Origin: Spirochaetaceae bacterium
GTDB taxonomy: Bacteria > Spirochaetota > Spirochaetia > Treponematales > Breznakiellaceae
DNA: 61,371 bases
Reading direction: 5' to 3'
NCBI GenBank assembly: GCA_031277165.1
Contig: JAISLT010000106.1
Coordinates: 1-61,371, forward strand
Position numbers and translations under genes: made by a program. The stretch's first letter is position 1. Each line of letters opens with the position of its first letter. Below the pieces are notes generated by a model. That model saw nothing but the letters and a program-made list of their open reading frames with translations. It did not search any database and was not told the origin of the DNA. Positions 47,724 to 56,650 of the stretch are shown here, piece after piece.

Positions 47724-47799
47724 TAACTTCACCTCCATTGCTGTATAGGGTTAGTATAATACCGGCAAAAAATCATGTTAAGATCTCTTTTTCGCAGCC

Positions 47800-48525
47800 C
47801 TACATTCTAAATTCAGCGCCCAGGTAGACTTCCCGTACCATGGGGTCCGCCAGGATCTGATCCTTCCCCCCCCGGGCCACGATAATTCCATCGTTAATAA
47901 TAAACGCCTCGGTGGTTATCTCCAGGGTATCCCTTACATTGTGATCGGTAATAAGGATCCCTATGCCTTCTTTTACCAGGCGCCGTATGATCTCCTTAAG
48001 CTCAAAAACAGTCTTGGGATCTATCCCCGCAAAGGGTTCGTCCAACAGCAGAAATTTGGGTTCCGTGGTCAAGGCCCGGGCAATTTCGGTACGGCGCCGC
48101 TCGCCCCCGGAAAGGGTGTAGCCGTATTGACGGCGGATCCTGCTAATGCCAAATTCTTCCAAAAGTTTTTCCAGCCGCTCTTCCTTTGCCGCCCGGCCCA
48201 GATCTTTCCGGGTTTCCAGTATCGCCCAAAGATTTTTTTCTACCGTAAGCCGGCGAAACACCGAAGCTTCCTGGGGCAGGTAGTTTATTCCCAGCCGGGC
48301 CCGCCTGTACATGGGTTCCCGGGTAATGTCCTGGCTGTTAAGCAGCACCCGGCCCTGGGTGGGGCGATGAAAACCGACGATGATGTAAAATATGGTTGTT
48401 TTCCCCGCTCCGTTGGGGCCCAAAAGACCCACCACTTCGCCGTTTTGCATGGAAAAATCAACCCCCCGTACCACCTCCCGGCGGTCAAAGGTCTTGTGCA
48501 GGTCCGTCACTGCCAGAGTAAACAT
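47800..48525 (-). CDS. lptB: LPS-export ABC transporter ATPase LptB
   Basis: 241 residues. Walker A is GPNGAGKTT, the signature is [15 protein letters not shown], Walker B is [13 protein letters not shown], and the LptB-typical [20 protein letters not shown] is in the helical domain. LptB powers extraction of lipopolysaccharide or related lipids from the inner membrane. It is last of pyrG-lptC-lptA-lptB; its start touches the end of lptA (shared base 48525). No LptF/G genes are seen here. Confidence 0.92.
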   Translation of the reverse strand: MFTLAVTDLHKTFDRREVVRGVDFSMQNGEVVGLLGPNGAGKTTIFYIIVGFHRPTQGRVLLNSQDITREPMYRRARLGINYLPQEASVFRRLTVEKNLWAILETRKDLGRAAKEERLEKLLEEFGISRIRRQYGYTLSGGERRRTEIARALTTEPKFLLLDEPFAGIDPKTVFELKEIIRRLVKEGIGILITDHNVRDTLEITTEAFIINDGIIVARGGKDQILADPMVREVYLGAEFRM

Positions 48526-49136
48526 TACTCTTCGCTTCTAAAGGAGCCGGAGACGGTTCCTTCCATGGTGACATCCTCCGTATCCAGATCAACCCGGATC
48601 CGTTCTGCCCGGAATTCATCGGTTTTTTTAAACACCACCGGGAAACCCGAAAGATCCAGCAGTTGTTCCTGCCGGCGGTACAGCGCATATTCGGCCCGGC
48701 ACACAATATTTTCTTTAAAAAGCCGGACCGCAGCCTGGAAGACGGCAACTTCGGTCTTATCGTTGTATTCGATAAAACGGCCCTTGGCCACCACTTCGTT
48801 CTGCCGGTCTTCCAGGGTTGAGTTCCCCTCCAGCCGGGCAATTTTAAGGGTCCGGTCGTACCGCAGCCGGTCGCTCTGGAAGAGAATGTTTTTTTCTTCC
48901 TCGAAGCCCCAAACATTGCCGGAACAATCGATAAATTCATTGTCCTTACCCTGGATCTCTATACGATCCGCCCGCAGACGGATGGTGTCCGAATGGACCT
49001 CCGCATTACCGGTAAGCACCAGCATTTCCCTTCCGGAAGCCCGGCTGCCGCTCATATGCTCCGCCTTAAAGGTAAAGGAATCGGCATAGAGGGCCGGGGC
49101 AAGAAAAAATAGAATAAAAAGGACCCTTACATTCAT
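48525..49136 (-). CDS. lptA: LptA/OstA-like periplasmic lipid transport protein
   Basis: 203 residues. A signal peptide (about 1-18, [17 protein letters not shown]) is followed by repeats of the OstA-type beta-jellyroll: [20 protein letters not shown], then [20 protein letters not shown]. LptA bridges the periplasm between LptC and LptD. Its longer size compared with E. coli LptA (185) is modest. It is 28 bases downstream of lptC and joined to lptB. Confidence 0.85.
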   Translation of the reverse strand: MNVRVLFILFFLAPALYADSFTFKAEHMSGSRASGREMLVLTGNAEVHSDTIRLRADRIEIQGKDNEFIDCSGNVWGFEEEKNILFQSDRLRYDRTLKIARLEGNSTLEDRQNEVVAKGRFIEYNDKTEVAVFQAAVRLFKENIVCRAEYALYRRQEQLLDLSGFPVVFKKTDEFRAERIRVDLDTEDVTMEGTVSGSFRSEE

Positions 49137-49164
49137 CCGGGCTTTCCCCCTGTCCCCTGTTTGT

Positions 49165-49824
49165 TCATCCGGCCCCTTCCGTATCCGCCGGGCCCTCTTC
49201 GTCCGCCGCCGTTTCCCCTTCGCCGGCTATTTTATCCTCTTCTCCGGTATCTTCGTTATCCACCACCGTCCCTTCCACGGGGGACTTGAACTCCCAGGTT
49301 CTTCTTCGTATGTCCGCAGAAAACCCCGATCCTGCCAGGGAAGTTCCATCGGAACGGGTAATCTGGAGTTCCCCCGGTATGGTAAGGATCCGCCCCGCAT
49401 CCTCCCAGGAAAGGGCGCCGGTTTTTATGGTGATGTCTTCGGAATTTACCTCAATAAAGATATTTCCTTCCATGGAGAAATTATGCGTATCCGTTTCCAG
49501 CCGGGCAAAACCCGCCTGCCCCCGGGCATTTATGCCGGGTATTTCTTCATAGCCCTCGGGGGCGGCATTGAACTGCTCAAAGGAAAGGGCATCCAATTCC
49601 ATGGCATGGGTTTTTTCGTAGCGCCGTATTTCCTCCGCCTGAAGCCGTACCTCGGGGTTTCCCCCGCTTATCCGGACATATTCGGTTTTCCGGAGGACCA
49701 GGGTAAGATCTTCCCCCTCCCCGGCGGCAGAATCGTAGTCAAAGGAACAGGCGCCCAACACAACCCAGGGGGCAAGTACCAGGGAAAGGCCAAAGCGGCA
49801 TATACAAAGTCCTGGATGTTTCAT
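49165..49824 (-). CDS. lptC: LptC-like lipoprotein
   Basis: 219 residues. Unlike the proteobacterial form, which has a TM anchor, this one has a lipobox VLGAC with lipidated Cys26. The mature part has the LptC-type beta repeats (YVRISGGNPEVRLQAEEIRR, then ARGQAGFARLETDTHNFSME, ADIRRRTWEFKSP). The end is a Glu/Asp/Gly-rich tail. It overlaps the end of pyrG by four bases and precedes lptA, which supports the assignment. Confidence 0.8.
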   Translation of the reverse strand: MKHPGLCICRFGLSLVLAPWVVLGACSFDYDSAAGEGEDLTLVLRKTEYVRISGGNPEVRLQAEEIRRYEKTHAMELDALSFEQFNAAPEGYEEIPGINARGQAGFARLETDTHNFSMEGNIFIEVNSEDITIKTGALSWEDAGRILTIPGELQITRSDGTSLAGSGFSADIRRRTWEFKSPVEGTVVDNEDTGEEDKIAGEGETAADEEGPADTEGAG

Positions 49825-51446
49825 TTTGTAGTACGGTTTGCCCGTTCCTTTGCCGCGGCGATAAAATCCCTAAACAGGGGGTGGGCTGCGGTGGGCCTGG
49901 ATTTAAATTCCGGATGGAACTGGACCCCCAGCCCCCAGGGATGATCCGGCCATTCCACGGATTCCACCAGGGCCCCATCGGGGGTAAAGGCCGTTAGTTT
50001 AAGCCCCGAGCCGCTTATTTTGTCCCGGTGGTTGTTAGAAAATTCATACCGGTGGCGGTGGCGTTCAAAAATATGCCGGTTCCCGTAGGCCGCCAGGATC
50101 CTGGTCCCCGGTTCCGCCAGGGATTCACTCTTTCCCAGCCGCATGGTGGCCCCGTAGTTTACCACCGGCTCCTGCTCTTCCATAAGGCTTATCACCGGAT
50201 GCCTGGTATCCTGATTAAACTCGGTGGAATCCGCATCTTCCCAGCCCAGCACCTTCCGGGCCCATTCTATAACCATTATCTGCATTCCCAGGCATATTCC
50301 AAAGTAGGGAACTTTATTTTCCCTGGCCCAGGAAGCGGCGTTGACCATGCCGTTAATGCCCCTCTGGCCGAAACCGCCGGGCACCAGGATCCCGTCCACC
50401 GTCCGTTCCTCCAGGATACCCCCGGCCTTGGACGACTCTTCCAGGGGCGTGGAATCTATCTTAACCAGTTCTACCTTAACGGCGTTGGCAAGCCCCGCGT
50501 GGAACAGGGCTTCGTATACCGATTTGTACGCATCATGGAGTTCCATGTACTTTCCCACGATGCCTATCCGGACCGTACCGGTTTGGGCATTAAAATGGTC
50601 CATCATGGAATGCCAGGCCTTTAGGTCCGCATGGCGGCTTTCCACCCCCATCTTCCGCAGCACCACCTGATCAAGCTTTTGCCGGTAAAAAATCAGGGGA
50701 ATCTCGTAAATTGTGGTGGTAATATTGTAGGAGGTGAACACCGCATCCGTTTCTACATTACAAAACTGGGCAATTTTACGGCGGGTGGCCTCGTCCAACA
50801 TGGCCGGGGCCCGGCAGATAAGCACATCCGGCTGTATCCCCGTTTCCTGCATGGCCTTAACCGAATGCTGGGTAGGCTTGGTCTTTAGCTCCGCCCCGGC
50901 GACCTCGGGGATTAGGGTTAAATGGACGGAAATGGCGTTGCTTTTTCCACATTCGTGGATCATCTGCCGGGCCGCTTCCAAAAAAGGGATAGACTCAATA
51001 TCCCCCACGGTCCCCCCAATTTCCACAATCACCACGTCCGTGTCCGGATCTTCCTTAGCCACCGCGGTGATGCGGCTTTTTATTTCGTCGGTAATATGGG
51101 GAATTACCTGTACGGTCCTGCCCAGGTAGCGGCCTTCCCGTTCCTTGCGGATCACCGCGTCGTATACCTGCCCGGTGGTAACCGAATTAGCCCTGGAAAG
51201 CGGCCCCCTGGTAAACCTGGCATAGTTTCCCAGATCCAGGTCGGTTTCGGCCCCATCGTCGGTCACATAGACCTCGCCGTGCTGGTAGGGACTCATGGTC
51301 CCCGCATCCACATTAATGTAGGGGTCGCATTTAACCAGCCGGACGTTAAGGCCCCTGCCCTCTAACAGGGCCCCCAGGGAAGAAGCCGCCACACCTTTTC
51401 CCAGGCTGGAACAAACACCGCCGGAGACAAAGATATACTTATTCAT
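49821..51446 (-). CDS. pyrG: CTP synthase
   Basis: 541 residues, full length. The synthetase domain begins KYIFVSGGVCSSLGKGVAAS and has DPYINVDAGTMSPYQHGEVYV. The glutaminase domain has the catalytic Cys in FGICLGMQ and His/Glu in VQFHPEFKSRP. It makes CTP from UTP, glutamine and ATP. It is first gene of the set with lptCAB; the combination with LPS export is seen in some other bacteria where CTP is needed for activated sugars and lipids. Confidence 0.97.
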   Translation of the reverse strand: MNKYIFVSGGVCSSLGKGVAASSLGALLEGRGLNVRLVKCDPYINVDAGTMSPYQHGEVYVTDDGAETDLDLGNYARFTRGPLSRANSVTTGQVYDAVIRKEREGRYLGRTVQVIPHITDEIKSRITAVAKEDPDTDVVIVEIGGTVGDIESIPFLEAARQMIHECGKSNAISVHLTLIPEVAGAELKTKPTQHSVKAMQETGIQPDVLICRAPAMLDEATRRKIAQFCNVETDAVFTSYNITTTIYEIPLIFYRQKLDQVVLRKMGVESRHADLKAWHSMMDHFNAQTGTVRIGIVGKYMELHDAYKSVYEALFHAGLANAVKVELVKIDSTPLEESSKAGGILEERTVDGILVPGGFGQRGINGMVNAASWARENKVPYFGICLGMQIMVIEWARKVLGWEDADSTEFNQDTRHPVISLMEEQEPVVNYGATMRLGKSESLAEPGTRILAAYGNRHIFERHRHRYEFSNNHRDKISGSGLKLTAFTPDGALVESVEWPDHPWGLGVQFHPEFKSRPTAAHPLFRDFIAAAKERANRTTK

Positions 51447-51502
51447 GTAAACCGATTATACGCCAATTGACACAGAACATTCCAGTCCTTTAAACTTAAA
51501 CT

Positions 51503-52321
51503 ATGGATGGGACGTTTCTTTCCGACGATAATTTTAACGCATACAGGACCCTTATTTATAACGAAAGCGGCATCCACTTTACCGCCACAAACCGCGCCAT
51601 TTTGGAAAGCCGGCTTAAGGAACAGCTGCGGAACCACTCGATCCCCACCGTTAAAGAGTATTTTGAGCTTATTTCTAAGGATAAAGAAGAACTAAAATCC
51701 TTCCTGGATTCAATTACCACCAACCTAACCCGGTTTTTTCGCAACCAGGCCCATTTTGACGCACTGGAAAATTTTGTAATCCCCGAGCTGCTCAAAATAA
51801 AAAAAGCCCAGGGCAGCACCCTTATTAAGGTTTGGAGCGCCGGCTGTTCCACCGGGGAAGAACCCTTTACCATCGCCATGCTGCTTAGCGAGATCCTGCC
51901 CCCGCCCTGGAAATTTGAAATTATCGCCAGCGACATCAGCCTTAAATGCTTAATGATGGGCAAAGAGGGCTTTTATTCGGATTCCCGCATTGTGGGAATC
52001 CCCGAGGCATACCTGGCAAGGTACTTTGACAAGGTCGAAGGGGGGTACAAGGTCCATGGGGACCTGATGTCTAAAATACGCTTTGACTATCATAATTTAA
52101 AGAACGATTCCGGCCAAAGAAACCTCGACATAGTCTTTTGCCGGAACGTTATTATCTACTTTGACGAAGCGGCCCAAAATGCGGTAATCAGCCGGTTTTG
52201 GGACGCCATGGCCAATAAGTCTTTCTTGTTCATAGGGCATTCCGAATCCCTTTTTGGCATGGATACCAAATTTGAATTTGTAAAAACCCCATGGGCTACT
52301 TTATACCGAAAATTCATTTAG
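51503..52321 (+). CDS. cheR: Chemotaxis protein methyltransferase CheR
   Basis: 272 residues. An N-terminal helical domain (1-75) contacts the receptors and the AdoMet domain has SAGCSTGEEPFTIAMLLSEI (about 111), then RNVIIYFDEAA and LFIGHSESL near the end. CheR methylates glutamate residues of methyl-accepting proteins such as the one at 56.7-58.8 kb. It is followed 10 bases later by cheB, so the adaptation enzymes form one transcript. No strong ribosome site is seen before the ATG. Confidence 0.96.
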   Translation: MDGTFLSDDNFNAYRTLIYNESGIHFTATNRAILESRLKEQLRNHSIPTVKEYFELISKDKEELKSFLDSITTNLTRFFRNQAHFDALENFVIPELLKIKKAQGSTLIKVWSAGCSTGEEPFTIAMLLSEILPPPWKFEIIASDISLKCLMMGKEGFYSDSRIVGIPEAYLARYFDKVEGGYKVHGDLMSKIRFDYHNLKNDSGQRNLDIVFCRNVIIYFDEAAQNAVISRFWDAMANKSFLFIGHSESLFGMDTKFEFVKTPWATLYRKFI

Positions 52322-52331
52322 AGGCATTACC

Positions 52332-53483
52332 GTGGCAGATGAGATATCCGTTCTTATTGTAGACGATTCCGCCCTAATGCGGAACCTTATAGGAAAAATG
52401 ATTGAAGCCACCCCGGGACTAACCGTGGCCGAAAAGGCCATGAACGGTGTTTTTGCCATGCAAAAAATTCCCCGGGTTAACCCCGATGTAATTTGCCTGG
52501 ATCTGGAAATGCCCGAGATGAACGGCATCGAATTTCTTAAGGAAAGAAAAAACCGTGGTATAGATATTCCGGTGATTATCCTTTCTTCCATCGCGGAAAA
52601 GGGGGCGGCGATTACCATAGAGGCCCTTTCCCTGGGGGACAGTGATTTTATACAAAAACCCTCCGGTTCCATATCCGAGGACATTCATACGGTGGCGGAT
52701 CATCTTACGGGCCTTCTTATTGCCTATGGCGGCCAGTACCGCAAAGCCAAGGGAAAGAAGGTGCTGGCCCCGGAGGAATACACAAAAAAGGCAGAACCGG
52801 TGGCGGGAAAAAAGACCCCCGTTTCCACCACCTTTGGCCTTTTTGGGGGCCCCCTGGTCAAGACCAAACCGGCCCCTCCGCCGGCCCAGCTGCGCAAACC
52901 GGGCAGAACCGAAATTATTGCCATAGGTATATCCACCGGCGGGCCCGATGCCCTGCGAGTGGTGTTTGCGAATCTGTCCCCGGAGCTTAAACAGCCTATT
53001 TTAGTGGTCCAGCACATGCCCGCGGGGTTTACCCTGGAATTTGCCAAAAGCCTGGACCGGATCTGTCCCCTGGCTGTTAAGGAAGGGGAAGAGGGGGATA
53101 TTCTAAGCCCCGGCTGGGCCTACATAGCTCCGGGGAACAAACATATCGAGGTGGAACGGAAGGGAGGCAGTGCGCTGCTCCGCCTGTCCGAGGCCCCGCC
53201 GGTGAACGGTCACCGTCCTTCGGCGGACGTGTTGTTTGCATCGGTGGCCATGGCCTACACCAACCATGTCCTGGGGGTGATCATGACCGGCATGGGCCGG
53301 GACGGGGCCCAGCAACTTGGCACAATCTACAAAGAGGGGGGCATTACCCTGGGACAGGACGAAAAAACCGCCATAGTTTACGGTATGCCCCGGGTGGCCT
53401 GGGAACTGGGTCATGTGATGGAACAGGTACCCCTGCAGGAAATAGGCCGGCGGATCTGCGAAATAGCTAAGACCGAACGGTAA
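52332..53483 (+). CDS. cheB: Chemotaxis response regulator / methylesterase CheB
   Basis: 383 residues from a GTG eight bases after GAGG. The receiver domain has acceptor Asp57 (CLDLEMPEMNG) and Lys109. The linker (about 130-190) is Lys/Pro-rich and longer than average. The esterase domain has the catalytic triad Ser201 (STGGPDAL), His228 (QHMPAGFT) and Asp324 (TGMGRDGA). It removes receptor methyl groups when phosphorylated by CheA and so resets sensitivity. It converges with the PSP1 gene. Confidence 0.96.
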   Translation: MADEISVLIVDDSALMRNLIGKMIEATPGLTVAEKAMNGVFAMQKIPRVNPDVICLDLEMPEMNGIEFLKERKNRGIDIPVIILSSIAEKGAAITIEALSLGDSDFIQKPSGSISEDIHTVADHLTGLLIAYGGQYRKAKGKKVLAPEEYTKKAEPVAGKKTPVSTTFGLFGGPLVKTKPAPPPAQLRKPGRTEIIAIGISTGGPDALRVVFANLSPELKQPILVVQHMPAGFTLEFAKSLDRICPLAVKEGEEGDILSPGWAYIAPGNKHIEVERKGGSALLRLSEAPPVNGHRPSADVLFASVAMAYTNHVLGVIMTGMGRDGAQQLGTIYKEGGITLGQDEKTAIVYGMPRVAWELGHVMEQVPLQEIGRRICEIAKTER

Positions 53484-53498
53484 GGACCGCTCCGTTTT

Positions 53499-53523
53499 AC
53501 CCGAAACTAACAGAGTTTTGGGC
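53499..53523. repeat. ACCCGAAACT...AGTTTTGGGCT hairpin between convergent genes
   Basis: Arms of about nine bases with one mismatch around AACAG; it belongs to the dispersed CCAAAAC/GTTTTGG family. It lies between the end of cheB and the end of the PSP1 gene and could stop both transcripts. Confidence 0.6.
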
Positions 53524-53544
53524 TTGGCTCCCGTTTTTGTACGC

Positions 53545-54486
53545 TCATTCTTCCTGGCAAATATACCAGGCGCCGTCTTTTTTGGCAAACCGGCAAAAGG
53601 GAAAAAAAAGCACCCGCCCGTCTTCGGCGCTTAGGGTAAGCCTGCCGGATGCCACATTAAGCTCCGTAACCTTCCAGGTTGTTCCTTCGTAGCTAAGTCT
53701 AACTCCCTCTTGGGGAATTAACCGGCGCTGTTCGCTGTAAAAGGCATGTTCGTAGGCCAGACAACATAACAGACGGCCGCAGGGCCCGGAGATTTTCATG
53801 GAATTAAGGGAAAGGTTCTGTTCCTTGGCCATTTTGATAGAAACCGGCTTAAGCTTGTCCGACACCGCGTTGCAGCAAAAACAGCGCCCGCAGACCCCCA
53901 GGCCCCCCACAACCCGGGACTCGTCCCGGACCCCAATCTGGCGCAGCTCAATCCTGGTCTTAAATATCGCAACCAGATCCTTAACCAGGTCCCTAAAATC
54001 AACCCTGTTTTCGGCGGTAAAGAAAAACAAAATTTTCGGTTCCTCTAAAAGGTAGTGAACCGAAACAAGTTTCATATCCAGCCGGCGTTCTTCTATTTTC
54101 TGCCGGCAGACCGCCAGGGCTTCTTTTTCTTCCGTTTTGTGCCGCTCCGCCTTGGCTAAATCATCCGCCGTGGCGATCCGTTCTATGCGGGCAATTTCCG
54201 AAGAAAGGCACCGGACGGGCCCCATGATCTGGGCCAGATCTCTGCCATAACGGGTGGGAACCAGGACCTTGCTTCCCGGCTCCAGGGGGCCGCCCTTGTA
54301 GGCGGCCAGGAAGGTATCGTTGGAGTAGGAAAGCCGAAGCCGGTATACCGGAGTACCCGGATCCAGCCCTGCCCCGGTATTTTGAACAATCGGGCCCGCA
54401 TCCAGGGCTTCTTCCCCGGGCCGGTCCTCCAGGGCAGAAATATCTTCTTCTATTGAGTCGTCATAGGTACCGTCGTAATCAGCCAT
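53545..54486 (-). CDS. PSP1-domain protein, YaaT-like
   Basis: 313 residues. The PSP1 C-terminal region is strongly marked: VGGLGVCGRCFCCNAVSDKL, then MAKEQNLSLNSMKISGPCGR and LLCCLAYE, giving several Cys pairs. The N-terminal part (about 40-160) has the FYTAENRVDFRDLVKDLVAIF-like strand-helix pattern (here FFTAENRVDFRDLVKDL). The last 50 residues are a basic beta region. In B. subtilis, YaaT works with YmcA and YlbF in RNA maturation and sporulation control; a non-sporulating spirochete must use it otherwise. The yaaR-like gene is just upstream, as in Bacillus. Confidence 0.85.
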   Translation of the reverse strand: MADYDGTYDDSIEEDISALEDRPGEEALDAGPIVQNTGAGLDPGTPVYRLRLSYSNDTFLAAYKGGPLEPGSKVLVPTRYGRDLAQIMGPVRCLSSEIARIERIATADDLAKAERHKTEEKEALAVCRQKIEERRLDMKLVSVHYLLEEPKILFFFTAENRVDFRDLVKDLVAIFKTRIELRQIGVRDESRVVGGLGVCGRCFCCNAVSDKLKPVSIKMAKEQNLSLNSMKISGPCGRLLCCLAYEHAFYSEQRRLIPQEGVRLSYEGTTWKVTELNVASGRLTLSAEDGRVLFFPFCRFAKKDGAWYICQEE

Positions 54487-54506
54487 AATCTATTCCTTGG
54501 TATTTC

Positions 54507-54527
54507 CCAAAACGCCGTTAGTTTTGG
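54507..54527. repeat. CCAAAAC-gccgtta-GTTTTGG hairpin
   Basis: Perfect seven-base arms with a seven-base loop. This is the shortest, cleanest member of the dispersed hairpin family. It lies between the YaaR-like gene and the YaaT-like gene. Confidence 0.7.
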
Positions 54528-54582
54528 AGGCATTTTCCATGGGGGCCTTTAGTATGCAGCCAGGGTTCCGCCATGCAATCCC

Positions 54583-55098
54583 CTATTGCAGCAGATCCAC
54601 CAAAAGGCCGTTAATTTCTTCCAACCGGCCCAGAATGTCCAGCTTGCCGGCCTGGCTTTGCAGTATGGAAGAGGCCATCTCCTCCAGTTTTTTGTCGATA
54701 ACCTGGACCAGGGTAAATTTTTTACGCCTGCGGACATTCGCCCCGCTTATCTGCTCTTCCGTATCGAAGCTGTTCTCCACCACATAATGAACAAAGTTCC
54801 GTACCGCCTCTTTATAGGCTTTAATTTCCGGGGGAAAGGGCCGGTCAACCAGGGCGTCCCCGGCGATGTGGACCTGGTCTAAAAGTTCATGGAAGGATTC
54901 TTCCGATCGGGGAAATTCCTTCACTTCCAGGGCGGCCCTTTCAAAGAAAGCGGCAAAGCCCCTTTTTCGCGCCCCGCCGGTTTTATCGCCTTTTACGGTC
55001 CCGGATGATTTAGCCCGCCGTCCCTCCGCGGCGGCTTCGCCGTAGGCCGCGGGATTAAAAAAGGGGGCCGATCCATCGGGGAAACCAATGTTAGCCAT
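54583..55098 (-). CDS. YaaR-like DUF327 protein
   Basis: 171 residues, helical after a disordered Gly/Lys-rich start (about 1-45). DUF327 patterns: FHELLDQVHIAGDALVDRPF, then IKAYKEAVRNFVHYVVENSF and KKFTLVQVIDKKLEEMASSI. In B. subtilis yaaR neighbours yaaT. No catalytic site is evident. It overlaps the bactofilin gene by eight bases and lies upstream of the YaaT-like gene, so the four genes from M23 peptidase to YaaT form one unit. Confidence 0.83.
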   Translation of the reverse strand: MANIGFPDGSAPFFNPAAYGEAAAEGRRAKSSGTVKGDKTGGARKRGFAAFFERAALEVKEFPRSEESFHELLDQVHIAGDALVDRPFPPEIKAYKEAVRNFVHYVVENSFDTEEQISGANVRRRKKFTLVQVIDKKLEEMASSILQSQAGKLDILGRLEEINGLLVDLLQ

Positions 55099-55534
55099 GA
55101 TCGGTCCGGGGAACAGTATGCCGTTTATCCCGGTATTGGGAACTGGCCCTTTCCCAGCTCTCTTCTGTTTGACAAACCCTTACTTTACCATGGATAAGAC
55201 AGCCTTCGCCGGCTTCAATTCGCCGGGTAGTAATATCTCCGATAATCATTGCCGAAGGCAGTACAATCAGCCTTTCGCTGGCCAGTATATTTCCATCCAC
55301 CACGCCGCCTATGGTAATGTTGGTTCCGGTGATGCTGCTCCGCATCCGGGCGGTTTCGCCCACCACCACCCTGCCCTTGCTGTGCAGGTTGCCCTTAAGG
55401 CTGCCGTCTATCCGGGTAAAGCCCCCGGATTCCACATCCCCCTGGACAAAACTGCCGGGACCGATAATCGTATTGACGGCAAATTCGGCTTTTTTTTGTT
55501 CCCGGGAATTTTTCCCCCCATAGACATAGGCCAT
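55091..55534 (-). CDS. Bactofilin (polymer-forming cytoskeletal protein)
   Basis: 147 residues. The core is a right-handed beta-helix of repeating hydrophobic/Gly patterns: GPGSFVQGDVESGGFTRIDG, SLKGNLHSKGRVVVGETARM, ITGTNITIGGVVDGNILASE and RLIVLPSAMIIGDITTRRIE. Bactofilins assemble filaments at membranes and direct wall-remodelling enzymes, shown in Caulobacter, Helicobacter and Leptospira. The start of this gene touches the end of the M23 peptidase gene (55534), which is the expected partner. Confidence 0.92.
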   Translation of the reverse strand: MAYVYGGKNSREQKKAEFAVNTIIGPGSFVQGDVESGGFTRIDGSLKGNLHSKGRVVVGETARMRSSITGTNITIGGVVDGNILASERLIVLPSAMIIGDITTRRIEAGEGCLIHGKVRVCQTEESWERASSQYRDKRHTVPRTDHG

Positions 55535-56556
55535 TACCGGGTCCCCAGCCGGTGGATCTTAAGGTATTTCTGGGGATCCACCACGTCCGAGCCGATATGC
55601 ACCTCGTAATGGAGGTGGGGCCCCGTCGAACGGCCGGTGTTGCCAATGTTGCCGATTATTTCCCCCTGTTTTACCTCCTGCCCTATTTCAACCCTGTACG
55701 CAAGGAGATGGGCATACCGGGTATAAAATCCGTGCTGGTGCCGGATAATAATATAATTGCCAAATCCGCTGGGTTCATACCCCGTATAGGCCACCTGTCC
55801 ATCGGCGGTGGCCACCACCGGATCTCCCTGGCGGTAGGTGGAAATATCAATCCCCGTATGCATCCGGGGCGCGCCGGTAAAGGGATCGGGGTGTATGCCA
55901 AAGAAATCGGTATAGTGGCCTATGCCGCCCCGGATGGGCCAAATGCTGGGGATCTCCGATAAAATGGCGCTTTGAGAATCCAGGATTGCGCCGATTTCTT
56001 TTACCGGCTCCACCGCAGAAGAAAGATAGACCCCCAGCTGCCTAATATCGTCCACTTCTTTTAGAATATCGTCGTTATTCTGAAGGCTAAAAAACGAAGA
56101 CCCCTCCCCGGCGGCGGAAACAATCCCCATGGTGCCGGGATCGGTCCCCAGGGTAAGCAGGGTGCTGGAAAGAACCGCCTCGAAGCTGCGGGCGGTGCGG
56201 GAAAGCTGGTTAATTTCGCTTCTAAGCTGTTCCAGATTAACCTGGGTATCCCTAAGCTGGGAGTCCTTTTCGGCTATGCCCCCCCGGGAACTGCCGGTGA
56301 TGGCGCTGTACCAGAAAAAAATCCCGGCGATCCCCATAAAAACCAGAAGAGAAAGGAACATTGCCGCCACGGAAATGTGGAAATTATAAACCCTTTTTTC
56401 CGAGTGGGGAACCAGAACTACGGTGTACCGGCGGGCAAGAAATTTAAAGACGGCCCCAAAAAAACTTCCCGCCTTTGCCACAAGCCAGGCGGCTCCGTTC
56501 TTTATCTTTTGTACCAGATTATTTTCAAACCGCTTGTAATAATGCACCTGAGCCAT
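55534..56556 (-). CDS. M23/LytM-family peptidoglycan peptidase
   Basis: About 340 residues from the ATG at 56556, six bases after GGAG; an ATG twelve bases upstream is an alternative. A TM anchor (about 65-85) is followed by a coiled coil (about 95-125) and the LytM domain with all metal ligands: MHTGIDIS (His, Asp), RYAHLLAY and HLHYEV. It should cleave peptide cross-links in the wall from the periplasmic side. The gene order M23-bactofilin matches known cell-shape modules, suggesting a role in helical shape. Confidence 0.93.
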   Translation of the reverse strand: MAQVHYYKRFENNLVQKIKNGAAWLVAKAGSFFGAVFKFLARRYTVVLVPHSEKRVYNFHISVAAMFLSLLVFMGIAGIFFWYSAITGSSRGGIAEKDSQLRDTQVNLEQLRSEINQLSRTARSFEAVLSSTLLTLGTDPGTMGIVSAAGEGSSFFSLQNNDDILKEVDDIRQLGVYLSSAVEPVKEIGAILDSQSAILSEIPSIWPIRGGIGHYTDFFGIHPDPFTGAPRMHTGIDISTYRQGDPVVATADGQVAYTGYEPSGFGNYIIIRHQHGFYTRYAHLLAYRVEIGQEVKQGEIIGNIGNTGRSTGPHLHYEVHIGSDVVDPQKYLKIHRLGTR

Positions 56557-56650
56557 GGTCCTCTCCATCCTAACTTTAGCGGAGGAAATCTATCCTTGTC
56601 AATCCTGCACTGTGGTGGACCGCGGGGTAATGGCGCCGCCGCACAGGCTG

